The notes below the pieces were generated by a model. It did not search any database. It was not told the origin of the DNA and saw nothing but the letters and a program-made list of their open reading frames with translations. Positions 1 through 12,065 of a DNA stretch of 64,000 bases are shown here, one piece after another (positions within the stretch are counted from its first letter, which is position 1; each line of letters opens with the position of its first letter). The DNA is taken from the NCBI GenBank assembly GCA_030062745.1, contig CP099839.1, positions 11,490,802-11,554,801 of the forward strand, given 5' to 3'. A program made the translations under genes and the position numbers. The DNA is from Capitulum mitella. Taxonomy: Eukaryota > Arthropoda > Thecostraca > Pollicipedomorpha > Pollicipedidae.

Positions 1-639
1 TGGTTTTCAAACGCCGGTGGTGGGGCTCTTACTTCTAAATGTCAGTGAATGCCTGGTCGAAACCGAACCGAATGTAATCGTGCTCTTCTTTGAAGGACTG
101 CATTACTGAGAACAAGGAAATGCAGGTTTCAGTAGGAAGAGGCTATTGATACAGCTGACTATCAAATATCCAAATTAGGTTGAATTTAGTATTGAATATT
201 TAATTACGGAATATGATTGAGTTTATTATTATTATTGTTGGAGACTTCAGTTAAATTTATTATTTAATGTACTATTTAATTTATTATTACAAATAAAATT
301 TGTTATTTAATTTACCATTAAAATTCAGTTTGTTATGAACTGAATTGATTATGACGCCGCAATATTTCAGCGTTTCTGTTTTCAGGGGTGGGAAGGAGTG
401 CGCTCTGCAATAATTGCATTCCCGCCGCGACAGATGATGCTGGACCCCACTTTAGATCATTTCGTGGCAGCTATGTTATCAGAGCCTTCCAGAAACTGCC
501 GGGGAACAATGACAGAACGGTCCATCCTCCTGATTTGGTTGGAGGCCTCGCGGCCCGATGCTCCGATGCCCGGCGTCGGGCGCCGACATTGCTTCGCAGA
601 GGACCGGCCTGACCCATCTGACTGGAGCGGCAGTCCCGT

Positions 640-1030
640 CAGACCCGTGTTACGTGTCCGCCCGGGCAGCGGCCGTGCTCCTGCGTCCCGCCGCGGGGCC
701 GCCTCCCGCCGGGGACGCCCTGCCGGCGCCTGGCCGTCTGCGGGCCCGCCGGGGCCGGCCGGGTGCCGCCGCACGCTCGTATGGATCCGGCGGCCGGCGC
801 CGCGCACAGTCGCCGACCGTCTCCCGCCGGGCGGCCGCGGGAGACGGCCGCCGTGTCGCTGCCCGTGAGCCGGGCGCTATTTGTCCGGATCAATGCCGGC
901 CGTGCTCCGGCTAATGGCCATCAACAAAGGCGCTGCGGGCGCGCCGCGATCGCTCACGACATGCAATATTTAATGGGCGGGCGGCGGCCGCGGCGCCGGC
1001 CGGTGTGAGCGGCGGTGGCCGAGGTGTCGG
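640..1030. other. CpG-rich patch, no recognisable gene
   Basis: GC-rich with many CGG/GGC strings and GGCCGG, next to an AT-rich left edge (1-370). ORFs in several frames on both strands are open only because the composition lacks stops; none shows a domain. Confidence 0.6.
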
Positions 1031-1199
1031 CCTCCCGCCGATCGGCACCTGCTGCGCCGGGCGCAGGGAGGAGTAGCACGAGCGGAGCTGGTAACGGCGT
1101 GCTGGACCGAGCGGTGAGGCTGGTCATGCCTTGCGGGACAGGAGGCGCTGATATGCTGGAGCGAGGGATTCTTATTGTGTGTACGGTATGTGCTGAATC

Positions 1200-1390
1200 C
1201 AGACCCAGAGGTGGTGATGGTCATGAGTTGTTCGACCAGGAGGTTCTCATCATGTGCTCGACCGAGAGGTTCCTATCATGATGTGCTGAACCGAGACGTA
1301 TTAAAGTTGATGTGCCAAGCCATGTTGTACTGACCATGGTGTGCTGGTCCAAGATCATAGTGTGCTGGTGATGATCACGATATGAGGAAC
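1200..1390. repeat. Degenerate 29-bp tandem repeat
   Basis: Units starting TGTGCTCGACCGAGAGG, TGTGCTGAACCGAGACG and TGTGCCAAGCC follow at 29-bp spacing (1254-1340), with weaker units on both sides. Confidence 0.5.
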
Positions 1391-2752
1391 CGAATGTGGC
1401 CTGAACACCACCAGCAGAGTCGAGATGAAGGCAGAAAAGCGAACACTGCGGAAAATCTTCAGGAACGAGCCGAGAGAACAGATGCGGGCAGTGCTGACCG
1501 GTCCTCTACATGCTGCTGATAGCTCTTTGCCGGCGCTGCAGGAAAAGAGCTATGACTGGGGGCCCCGCCCTGTCGCTAGAAGAGAATGCGCTGAAAAACT
1601 AACGTCGTCCACACCAAACGCCAAGACAGTCTGGAAAGTGCCGCGAGGTGATCGGGCACTATGTGTGACCCGCCCCTCCACCCCTTGGCTGTGTCCAGTG
1701 GCGCCGCGGTGCGACCAGATCCTCAGGTATTGCGTGGAGCTGTCGCAACGCCAGAAACTGTCGGCCCTGTTTCTTTGTTCATTTCTTCTGCTCTCCCTCG
1801 CGCGACATAGCGAAAAAGGATTATGTATTCCTCCTGAGTGAGATAAATGCGAAGCAGGACGTCGTTGTTCTTATGAGTGTCTACTGGCAGGAAAGGTGTT
1901 CCGTGCAGGGGAATTGTCTCATCTACAGCAAGCTTGGTGTCTTGTTTACCACGAAGAGCTTTCATAATTTAAGACACGTATTCGATGTCCTTCCCATACT
2001 CCTTTAGATTCCAGTGGACTCACTTGAATGGTGTTTACCATTTTTTAAGCGATATGAAGAAAAACTCGCCACTCGTCCAGTTTGAAAGCTGCTGAATAAG
2101 GCCCTGCCTTCAGTTTTTTTTTGTACGCGCATTGCGCGAATCCTGTTGGAATCGTCAACGCCGACGCCCATGCAGAAGATTATTTCTGTTGCTGTCTCTG
2201 CCCATACCGTGTATCGATTCGTCAGTCAACGTCGAAACATTCGCATCTGGACGCAAATGCCAAAAGCGGTCTGTCACCGCGTCCGTGTCCGGAGGTGATG
2301 GTATTGATGATTGTCATCATGCGGGAAAGACAATCACTATGGCCCATTCTGGAATAGTATTACTGAACACGCAATAAACGATAATATTGATCACACGTCA
2401 CCACAGGGACGCAATGAGCTATGCCGACAGCAGTGTGTTACTTACATGTCTCGTGCTCTTTCCAGAAAAGGACTAGGCATGAGTGGTTCGTAATTTCGGC
2501 TTGCCAACATTCTCGTCTTCCCTCTATTCGAATCGATGGCGAAAAGGCTGTCAACGGACAAACGATTCACATGTTCTGACCGCCTGCTCAATGCATATGG
2601 TTGATTTTGCAGTCCACTTGGCCAATGGCCGATAGATATCCGAACTCATCACAATGGTTGATCTGAAGAGGTCTCAACTCTCTCGATGCTGCAGCAGTCG
2701 GCAGCGACGTCCAGTGATATGAAGCCTAAAGCTTTTCTCTCCACACCACAGG

Positions 2753-3115
2753 CTCAGCACGGGGTAGCTGGGCTGACACAGGGTGGCTGGGTCGACACAG
2801 GATGGCTGGTCCGACACGGGGTAGCTGGACCGATACGGGGTAGCTGTACCGACACGAGATTGCTGGGCCGACACAGGGTGGCTGGTCCGACACGGAGGAC
2901 TTGATTCGACACGGGGTAGTTGCACCGACGCGGATTAGCTGGGCCGACACAGGGTGACTGGGCTGACACAGCGTGGCTGGTCCGACACGGGGTAGCTGTA
3001 CCGACACGTGGTAGCTGAGCTGACACGGGGTAGCAGATCCGACACGTGGTAAGTGGGCCGACACGGGATAGACGGGTCGGTACGAGATGGCTTGGGACGC
3101 ACGGTATTGCTGAGC
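2753..3115. repeat. 19-bp minisatellite
   Basis: About 19 units of the type CGACACGGGGTAGCTGGAC, each differing at a few positions. Since 19 is not a multiple of 3, the reading frame rotates from unit to unit. All frames give similar Pro/Val/Ser-rich peptides with few stops, which explains several overlapping ORFs here that are not genes. Confidence 0.9.
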
Positions 3116-4815
3116 AGCTTAACGTGAAACAGCTTAACGGAGATTAGCTGTGTTTGCCGGCACGAGGTAGCCTGGTGGCCAAAGACAGCAGGGCCAACAA
3201 GATATTGTTGCGGTGATACAATTTTAGGATTTTGGTCAGTGAGGGACAAATGACCGGACAAAGCGAGGTCATAGGCTGCAGTATGGCGTAATATCAGACC
3301 CCTCAGTTGTTTTGTCCCCACCTTCCAGCATAGATGTTCGCCATCGAAACTTCAAGTCTGCTTTCTTGCATGAACGAAATTGCAATGCAAGAACATCTGG
3401 CGTTTGGGAGTGGGCAAAATTTCCTTGTCGTTTGCTTGAACTGCACGCTGCGTGGTATTCTGGGCAGTTCGTGTTTCCGGATCGGGGGGCGGCCTTGCAT
3501 CTTCGCCCATTTGTGAGCGCAGGCCGGGCTGCATGGCCGCCGTAACTTTCCCGAAACGCCGCTGGCCGCTGCAAAGTGCTACTTTTGCCACTGCCCGGAG
3601 AGAAGTTGGCTGGAAGACCTTTGAAAGCCGCCCTGGCGCTCCGGTGGGAGTTCGGAGTAATGCGCTGCTGCGAACCCGTGACCGGGCTGGTAACGTCCAG
3701 GCCTGACGCCGACAGCGGCCATGACCCGGGCTCGGCGACTTGTCCCATACGAACCAAACAGCCGTTGCTTCCGCGCCCTGCATCTGGCATATCGATTTCT
3801 TTTTGTGCTTGGCAGCACCAGCCCCAAGAGGACTGCAGGACGTTACGCCTCTTGGAGCCCCTCAAGAGCGTCGATTCAATTTGGCCGAATGATAAATCTA
3901 TCCATCGTGGAGGCAATGAGCCGACTAGACTGAAACCGTTTGAAGCCACAGCAGACGCCCGAGACTCACTTCAGCATGCCGGAGGTAAAGATGACTCGTG
4001 ACCCACTTACATAATCCAGGGACGGCAGCGTTTGGCCAGGGAAGGGCCACGAGGTACCGGCCGAGCTTGCCTCTGAGCCGGGCTTATTCTCGCCGTTACA
4101 AATATTTGGTGGCTGAATTCGTTGACCTCGGCGCTAGATTACCGCCGGGCAGGCGCCATCACACCGCTATCAAGCCTCGAACGGTGCGGGCAGCCTCCGC
4201 TCGCCGCTAAAACCGCCCGATGCCATTACCTGGAGAGCTGCCCCGCGCCATTCCGTCGGCCCGCGTGCTTTCAGCGGGACGAAAACACGCCAGCCACGGG
4301 AAGCTGCAGCCCCCTTCCAGCTCGTGTTAAGTAAAATCCCTCGGCAATGCTGAAACCTTGGAAAATTGAATAAAAAGTTTGATCTTTTATTAAGAAACCA
4401 TTCCTTGGAATATGTTTCTTTTGGGCCAGGAACTACAGTTAGAAATTAGTGGTTACCAAGTTGCGCAAAATAGGTCAAACTACTTTTGCCATGCTGAAAT
4501 TATGCTTTTTATCCTCCGGGACAGTGCGGGCAATGGATACGTTCTGTGCGTTTAATTCAGCTCGAGCAGCGCAGAAAATCTGCGGTGCTGATATGAATCT
4601 GGCGGCATATATTACCTGCCCGGAGGAAATCGTGGGGCGTTTCCGCCCCAGACGGGCAATTACATGTAACTGCATTGTATGATCACCATGATAACCCTCT
4701 TTGAATCGAGACCGGGCCTGAACTGTATGTGTCAGGAACGCGTTTTGCGGTCATGAAAGCAGGTATTTTCGGTGGTTTTTGACAAGTTTCTCTAATAATT
4801 TGTAAGTTGAGTACT
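3116..4815. other. No gene recognised
   Basis: Mixed composition. The longest ORF (3269-3949, minus, 226 residues) has no domain, no signal peptide and no recognisable similarity, and lies opposite other open frames. I see no repeat family member here. Confidence 0.5.
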
Positions 4816-4819
4816 TTAA

Positions 4820-6034
4820 CCCTATTCCCGGCAGGGGGGGGGGGCGGAATCCGCCCCCCCTCGGGTTTTTTGCTTGCCAATTCCAGGCTTTTTGACGCAG
4901 TTTCACGAAACTTGGTGACTTTTCCTAGCTATTCCTTCTACGCGCCGTGACAAAATTTCGAAATTCTATTTTGCTCAGGGGCGGAGCCAGGCAACGTTTT
5001 TGGGAGGCACCTCAGGTCATTTTTGGCCATGTTGAGGGTAAAAGGAAAATGTCTGCCAAAAACAGAGTTTTTAAGATAGAACTTAAAACTTTATATGAAT
5101 ATATAGCTAAATAGTTGGGCAATGTGCATGTGTAATTTTGTTTATGTTTATGTCACTTTACAAGGTCAGGTCAAGGTCAAAAGTCAAAATTTGTTTTTTC
5201 GCAATAATTTCGGCGCCGTTTTTTCAAATGCCAAACCCGGAATATATATGACGTAGAAAGATGCCCTCTACTTGTGTACCAAGTTTCAGCTTGATATCAG
5301 GTCAGGTCACGGAGCTATGACCTAAAATGTCAGTGCACGTACCCTATATCGCAAAAGCCAAAAAATGAATTTTTTGGAATAGAGTGAATTTAATCGATTA
5401 AAAACGTTTACAGATAATATTGAATGCACACGACATCATTCCAGGTGACCCCAAGGTCACTGGAGGTCATTTAAGGTCAAAGGTCACAAGTTGATCTGAG
5501 AAACGTGTGACCATGACAGTTCCCCCTTTTTTATGTCCCTGGCACCGCCTATGCTAACATTATACAAACATTGTAATGCGATTTGTACTTCTTTAGCATA
5601 ACATGACTAGCAGAAGCCAAAAAAGTGTTTTGGCCTCTTTTGATCATTTCGTTATTGGAAAACTAATCCCCCTATTTTTGAAACCCTGTGAACGCCCATG
5701 AATTTTCTCAAAATTTCAGATTTGTTGACCCATAGTAAAAGCCCTATCCATAATCTCTCGATTGATGCCAGTTTCGTCGAAATCGGTCCATAAACAACGG
5801 AGTTATAAGAAGTCAAAAAGTACCCCCCATTTTGACATTTTTGCCCCCCTGTATCCACAAATTTCAAAATTTTGAAAATTTCTTTTTATCAAAATGTAGT
5901 TCACGTCACGGCAAATCGATTGCTGTTTGTTGCGTTGAAATGGGATAAGTAGTTCTCGAGATCTCAGGGGGGGGGCCGAATCCGCCCCCCCCTGCCGGGA
6001 ATCGGCCATACCATCTAGCCCTCCGGGAATAGGG
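4820..6034 (+). mobile_element. F1 copy A: TTAA-flanked non-autonomous DNA transposon
   Basis: Seen: TTAA (4816-4819), then CCCTATTCCCGG; the right end CCGGGAATAGGG is its exact inverse, followed by TTAA (6035-6038). Inside each end is a G-run/C-run hairpin around GGCGGAATCCGCC or a close variant. The body is AT-rich and carries many AGGTCA motifs, including a perfect DR1 (two AGGTCA spaced by one A) at 5474-5486. No transposase is encoded. TTAA duplication with 5'-CCC ends is the signature of the piggyBac superfamily, so this is probably a non-autonomous piggyBac-type element. Nearly identical to copy D. Confidence 0.85.
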
Positions 6035-6653
6035 TTAATGTCCCTTCCTAAAGGGTATCCGACCTGGGCATCATTTATTCTTACGAATCCATCAGTCATC
6101 TTTATGGCTTTAACCGCAAACAACAATTTGCACGTACTGACTGACCCCTGGCAGTCATATTTAAGAGCCTTGCGACCTCGAGCTGTGGTCCGCGTGACTC
6201 CAGTAACAAATCACTCGAATTCCCACTAGCCCATAACCAACACGCTCAGTTAACCTCTGCGACCTCCTTCCAAATAACCGGATGCATGTTGAGGGCTTGA
6301 GGGATCCTGGAGCTTTTAGTCAGCCCGTTGGATGACTCCTTCAACCCCTCATTTTTTTTCTCTTGGATGGAAACACAAATTGAACGTATTGATGAATTAT
6401 TAGTATTAAAAACAATTCAAAATTACATTTAAAGTTCCTATTTATGTTAAGTTTATGACGTGCTATGTTCAAGACATATTCTACGAGTTTTTCTGCTCAA
6501 CGACACCGTATCTTTTCCTGCGGTTCGCCGATTTTGAACAGACCCCGACCTGTCATCGGGGTAAGCACGACTTTGGTTGACTGGTGATGGCTCGCCCACC
6601 ATCAGATGTGTCTGGTAAACCATCGGCTTTGCAGAAATATCTTACTTTTTTAA

Positions 6654-9087
6654 CCGGTCCCCGACTGGGGGGCAGTTAACTGCCCCCCCTGAGGTTTTTC
6701 TGGGATTGCGAGAGAACCAACAAACACAGAGTCACGAAACTTCCAGTATCTTTTGCTTCATCAATTGTACATTTCGTGTAAAAATTTTGACCTCAGGTCA
6801 GGTGAGGTGCCTCACCTAGGTCAGGTCAAACAGACCTATGTCAAAAAAGTTTAACGCCCTGTAACTTTTTCGGAAAACAAGATATCTCAATAATACTTTC
6901 AGGGATTAGTGATCGTGATAGATGCAACAAATCTGCTGTCTCAGATTTTTCGAGATTTTTCCCGGTCATTGATCTAAGGTCAAGCCCATTTTTAAGACAT
7001 ATCGTCGTTTTCTCGGAAATTGACGGAATATTCCATAACATTTTTAGTGTGGAATGAAGCAGACATCTAATTGCCGTCATTGGGCAAAGTATCAATGACT
7101 TCCAGCCATTGACCTGAGGTCAGGTCACGAGTAACTGTAATGGGCCAAAATGTACCACCGTCAAAATCGACGATGAATTACTCAGAATGGGTAGAAAATG
7201 GCGGAACTAACTTGCACAGACGTAAGTAATACCAAGAACCTCAAAAAATTCGAAAAAGTAGCATATTTTGGAAATAAAGAGGCTCTCGCGAATAAAGCTC
7301 CGCCAATTGTGTAGATTGGTAACTAATTAATTTTTCTAAAATTTAAGCATGAAAACCCATCACAAGAATCACTAAGATCAGTAACATTTACATAGATAGG
7401 CTTTTTCGCGAAAGTAAACGAACGCTAAAATTAGTTCCCGTCAATTTGGTACCGCATACGGCAACGGCGCACACCGACAGCTGTCGTGAGAATTGCCGTG
7501 TCTTTAACCCTATTCCCGGAGGGCTAGACGGTATGGCCGATTCCCGGCAGGGGGGGGGCGGATTCGGCCCCCCCCTGAGATCTCGAGAACTACTCGTCCG
7601 ATTTCGTCGCAACAAACGGCAATCGATTTGCCGCGACGTGAACTACATTTTTATAAAACAAAATGTTCGAAATTTTGAAATTTGTGGATACAGGGGGGCA
7701 AAAATGTCAAAATGGGGGGTACTTTTGGACCTCTTATAACTCCTTCGTTTATGGACCGATTTCAATGAAACTGGCATGAATCGAGAGATTATGGATAGGG
7801 CTTTTACCATGGATCCACAAATCTGAAATTTTGAGAAAATTCATGGGCGTTCACAGGGTTTCAAAAATAGGAGGATTAATTTTCCAACAACTGAATCAAC
7901 AAAAAAGGCAAAAACACTTTTTTGGCTTCTGCTAGTCATGCTATGCTAAAGAAGTACAAATCGTATTGCAATGTTGGTATAATGTTAGCATAGGCGGTGC
8001 CAGGGACATGAAAAAGGGGGAACTGTCATGGTCACACGTTCTTCAGACCAACTTGTGACCTTTGACCTTAAATGACCTCCAGTGACCTTGGGGTCACCTG
8101 GAATGATCTCGTGTGCATTTGATACTATCTGTAAACGTTTTCAATCATCTGAATTCACTCTATTCCAAAAATTTCATTTTATGGCTATTGCGATATAAAG
8201 TACGCGCACTGACATTTTAGGTCATAGCTCCGTGACCCGACCTGATATCAAACTGAAACTTGATACACAAGTAGAGGGTACCTTTCTACGTCATATATAT
8301 TCCGAGTTTGGCATTTGAAAAAACGTCGCCGAAATTATAGCGAAAAAAATAAATTTTGACTTTTGACCTTGACCTGACCTTGTAAAGTGACCTCAGATAA
8401 ACAAAATTTTGTGTGCACATTTCCTAACTATTTAACTATACATCCATATAAAGTTTTAAGTTCTATGTTAAAAACTCTGTTTTTGGCAGACATTTTCCTT
8501 TTACCCTCAACATGGCCAAAAATGACCTGAGGTTCCTCCCAAAAACATTGCCTGGCTCCGCTCCTGAGCAAAGAACAATTGTGAAATTTTGTCACAGCGC
8601 GTAGAAAGGATAGCTAGGAAAAGTAACCAAGTTTCGTGAAGCTGCGTCAAAAAGCCTCGAATTGGCAAGCAAAAAACCCGAGGGGGGGCGGATTCCGCCC
8701 CCCCTGCCGGGAATAGGGTTAACTCAACGTTTCGGCGTATATATCGAACAAATCTGGGGAAATTAGACGTGTATCGGCATCCGCGGACCTTAGTTGTTCG
8801 CTGGTGCCTTTACCTATGCGTTATTAGTCACGGGCCTTGAGATTCAGGCTATTTCTCCGTCTCATGCAATCGGCTATGAGAAAACGTATATAGGGCGTAA
8901 ATTGCTTACATATTATCTAAAACTAAAAATGAGACCAGTTTCGAGCTCTACTCGCACAAGCTTTCCAACGGTATGCTTATTTTTATCGTGCGACCAACCG
9001 TTCGTGAGTTAGAGGAGGGGCGGCCAACTGCCCCTCCCCATGTTCGAAACTACCCATGTTCGAAACGGACCGACGGTCGTGCGCGGG
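6654..9087 (-). mobile_element. F2 copy 1: second TTAA-flanked element, interrupted by F1 copy B
   Basis: Left TTAA at 6650-6653 then CCGGTCCCCGACTGG; right end GTCGTGCGCGGG then TTAA at 9088-9091. Removing F1 copy B and one TTAA leaves about 1219 bp, close to the 1206 bp of copy 2. Near the left end is the palindrome GGGGGGCAGTTAACTGCCCCCC (22 bp, 6667-6688); near the right end GGGGCGGCCAACTGCCCCTC. AGGTCA-type motifs are dense at 6790-6835 and 7110-7130. No transposase is seen. Short ORFs at 6841-7095 are broken in copy 2. Confidence 0.8.
7508..8718 (-). mobile_element. F1 copy B, inverted, nested in F2 copy 1
   Basis: The same element as copy A in opposite orientation: CCCTATTCCCGGAGGG at the left, the G/C hairpin and CCGGGAATAGGG at the right, with TTAA at 7504-7507 and 8719-8722. 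It sits inside F2 copy 1. The matching position in F2 copy 2 (near 49803) has a single TTAA in GTGTCTTTAACTCAAC read on the minus strand, which is the pre-insertion site. The DR1 is at 8056-8068 on the minus strand. More diverged from A than D is. Confidence 0.88.
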
Positions 9088-9091
9088 TTAA

Positions 9092-11764
9092 CATTCATCC
9101 CTTTTCACTCATGAGCGCCTTGGAGCATGGACCAATTCGAGGTTCGAGTTCGTTACCAAAGTTGGGGAACGATAAAGGGACGATGAACCTCGCTTACAGA
9201 GAAGAACACTGAAGAAACTTTTTTTGATCACTTAAAGTTTCTGTTTTGTTCCTTGTTACCGCCCCGAAGCCGCGAACGAAAGAAAAGGACATAAGCGTGC
9301 TAGTAAATGCAAGTCGGTGTATCAAGTGGGGAAGTGATGACCCTAGTGGGGATTTGTGAAATATGGCAAGGGATTTCGCAGATCACGTTCAGTCTTCAAA
9401 CGGAAAACGCCACTGTGCTCTGTTTCGGCATCTATTGCCTTTCAGAAATCGTGACTGGGTTCCACCCAGCTTATTATGCGGCCTACTAATACAGCAGGTC
9501 CTGACGTCGGACACTACAAGGGGCCATTGGATGAGAAGCAAGACTGGTTGGAGGCCACGGCCGCGCTTGGCACCTGACCTTGACGCTTCAGATCCTCAGA
9601 GGACATCTCCCAATGAATACATCTCCATAGGCCCGCGAATGGACCATCCAGCGTTTAAAGGTGTACCTCATATCTTATTTATAAGATATAAGAATATCTC
9701 ACAAATTATACGGCTGTTGATTCCACGCACTCCAGTGGTTCGAAAATCCATCGTTGTATTGCCGGTTTGTAGTACACAGAAGTAACATTCTTCAACTTCT
9801 CGAATGAAATTTCTGCGTGTTTTTCGTTAGCCCGTTCTCTCCCGTGATGTTCCTGGTTCTGCCGATGGGGATTCGTGGGGGGCGCAGTCGGAGCCCCTTG
9901 GCCTCAGCCAGACAGGCGTTGATTTTTTTATTGGTGGAAGCCCTGAAACTGCCGTGGAGTAAGCCGATTATGTCGCGTCCTGTGGCAGACGCAGCATACC
10001 CTTCCGTGCTCAGCTGAGTAACCACGCCTGCACTCCACACCACGGGCCGGAGCGACATGCATGAAAGCTCGGGGGTACTGCTGTATTGCTTTAGTTTCAA
10101 AACATCTATCCGTAGACAGGACTGGGTAGCCGTATCAGCAAAACCAATCCAAACTAGTGGAAGCGAAGGAGAGACGGTGACTGAAAATGGTGCGACAACA
10201 GAACAGCAACGAAGTCGATAGCAACGCTGGGGAAGATGCCCAGTGGGCGCCACCCTGCCTAATTGCGCCACCCCTCATTATCTCCTAACCGAGACAGTTG
10301 ATTGGCAGAAAAGGATATTTTCTGAGAGAGACATCATGTCTACAGATTCCATCCATTCCTCTTCCTCTCTGACAGCGGTACAGACATGTCGAGGGCCAGT
10401 GAAGTGTTGTGTTGACCGTGTATAACCTTGCTATCAATACCGTGAAGCAAAATGGATCCTATATAGTGCCTCCGTTGTGGAATTCCGTTTCCCATTTGAT
10501 CAGAATAGCAATGATGCTTTCGCACGATTTTTGTCGGCGGCTAGTTTTGTTATCGTAGAGTCACTGCCCTTTTTGTGCCACGATTTTTTTGCCACTTTAT
10601 TTCACCAGTAACGCAATCGAGGCAGGGCTAGCTCACGGTGTGCTGATGCCTGCTGCAGTGTTTCACACGTGTCTGGAACTCATTCACGGGGTCACGGGGA
10701 GGGGATTTCGGCTGTAGAAGGGACACATTGAAAGCGAGGTAGAAATGTCCCCAGAGCCTTCTTGAAAGGGATGAAGCCCTTAACCCTCTCCCCCTTACCC
10801 TCGCGGAGCCCATTCATCCCCCACCGTCCATTGACCGCGTAAACTAATGTAGGGCATCATTTTCCCCCATTCACCAAGTATTTAGCGCCCCAAGTCACGC
10901 AGACAGCCCCCAGGCCGAGAATCCTGGCGACGCCCTTCGAACGAGGACCTCCTATCAGTCTTGCGGGTAAATGGGTTTCAGATTTAAGCGTGTTCATTTA
11001 TAAGGGGTGGCTCACCGATGACCGCATTCACTGTGCCCCCAGGAACTAGCTGACCTCGTTGTGCCCTTCACCACTTGAGGGATTTACCTGCCCTTGCAGG
11101 AATTCGCTCCCTAACTGACATGCTAAAATGGACGCAGAAGGATGTGAATGAACCCTTTCCTTGCTCCAAAACCCTTCTGATTTTGGTGACCTTATTTCGA
11201 CATTTAGGAAATGCAGGACTATTTTATTTTCCGGTTTAGGAGGGAAACATTTTCAGATAACGAGAGGGGTATGGACCCTAAATCCACTGGATGCGCCGAT
11301 GTAGCCACCTCCATGGGTCTGCTTTATCGTGATCTGATTTTAATCTTATCTTGTCGGGATCTGAACACCTCTCCCCACCTGTTTGAGAATAAAAGTGATT
11401 CGCAAAGAGAATAAAAGTGAAACTGGTCGTAATATACCAGACAGTGGTTTATTATACCTTTTGCCGTCGCAAAGTACCTGGAGTCCAGTATCGTTTCTAT
11501 GGTGGCGCAATTATGCGCATCATATGACGGAAATATGACAGAGTTGACTTAATTGCGCCTTTTGCAACGTCTTGCTAGAAACTGAATAACAAATAGCAGA
11601 CAAAGACCGAAGTTTTAAAACACCGGAGCTTGTGGTGGCCAAAAGACCAGAGAAGGTACATGGGAAATAAGGCAGTTTTTCCCATATCATAGTCATTGTT
11701 CCCGTTTTTCAGAAAGGTGGCGCATTTTGGGCAGGTTTCCCTATAATAATCTTCCACTCTTTAA
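9092..11764. other. No gene recognised
   Basis: Intermediate composition. A 159-residue minus-strand ORF (9792-10271) has no recognisable domain. No repeat copy seen. Confidence 0.5.
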
Positions 11765-12065
11765 ATAAGCCGCATGTTTAGGTGGGTGGCGTTGGGGCCA
11801 GAGTTCATGCTAAGCTGAGCTCGTGGCTGGACACTGACCCCACCACCTAAGTGCTCCCGAATATGGACTAATTTAATCCTAGGTGCCGAACCAGATGGCG
11901 CTGGTGGATCTTTATCGTACCGAGGAACTGCACGACACGGCCGCCTGTGACCGGCTGACACTTTCGATCCCAGGCCAAATACGGGTGTCCGTTTTGGGAC
12001 TCAGCTGCAGTGTCTGCCACGCACTGGGCCCTGTTGTCCGGCTCCTTTTCCACGGCGGCAGCAGC
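11765..12065 (-). repeat. tRNA-derived SINE, copy 1
   Basis: On the minus strand the head at about 12060 reads GCCGCCGTGGAAAAGGAGCCGGACAAC (an A-box-like start, degenerate), then CAGCTGAGTCCCAAAACGG where a tRNA B box would be. A body follows with CCCGTATTTGGCCTGGGATCGAAAG. The same body recurs in three other places in the window. The B box has decayed from GGTTCGAGTCC. Confidence 0.7.

Noticed and set aside
3269..3949. 226-residue minus-strand ORF
   Set aside because: No domain, no recognisable similarity, open frames on the other strand too, and no splice or promoter context.
6841..7095. 84-residue ORF shared in part by both F2 copies
   Set aside because: Frameshifted in copy 2 and without any domain; F2 looks non-coding.
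9792..10271. 159-residue minus-strand ORF
   Set aside because: No domain, no signal peptide, unremarkable codon use; no support beyond being open.
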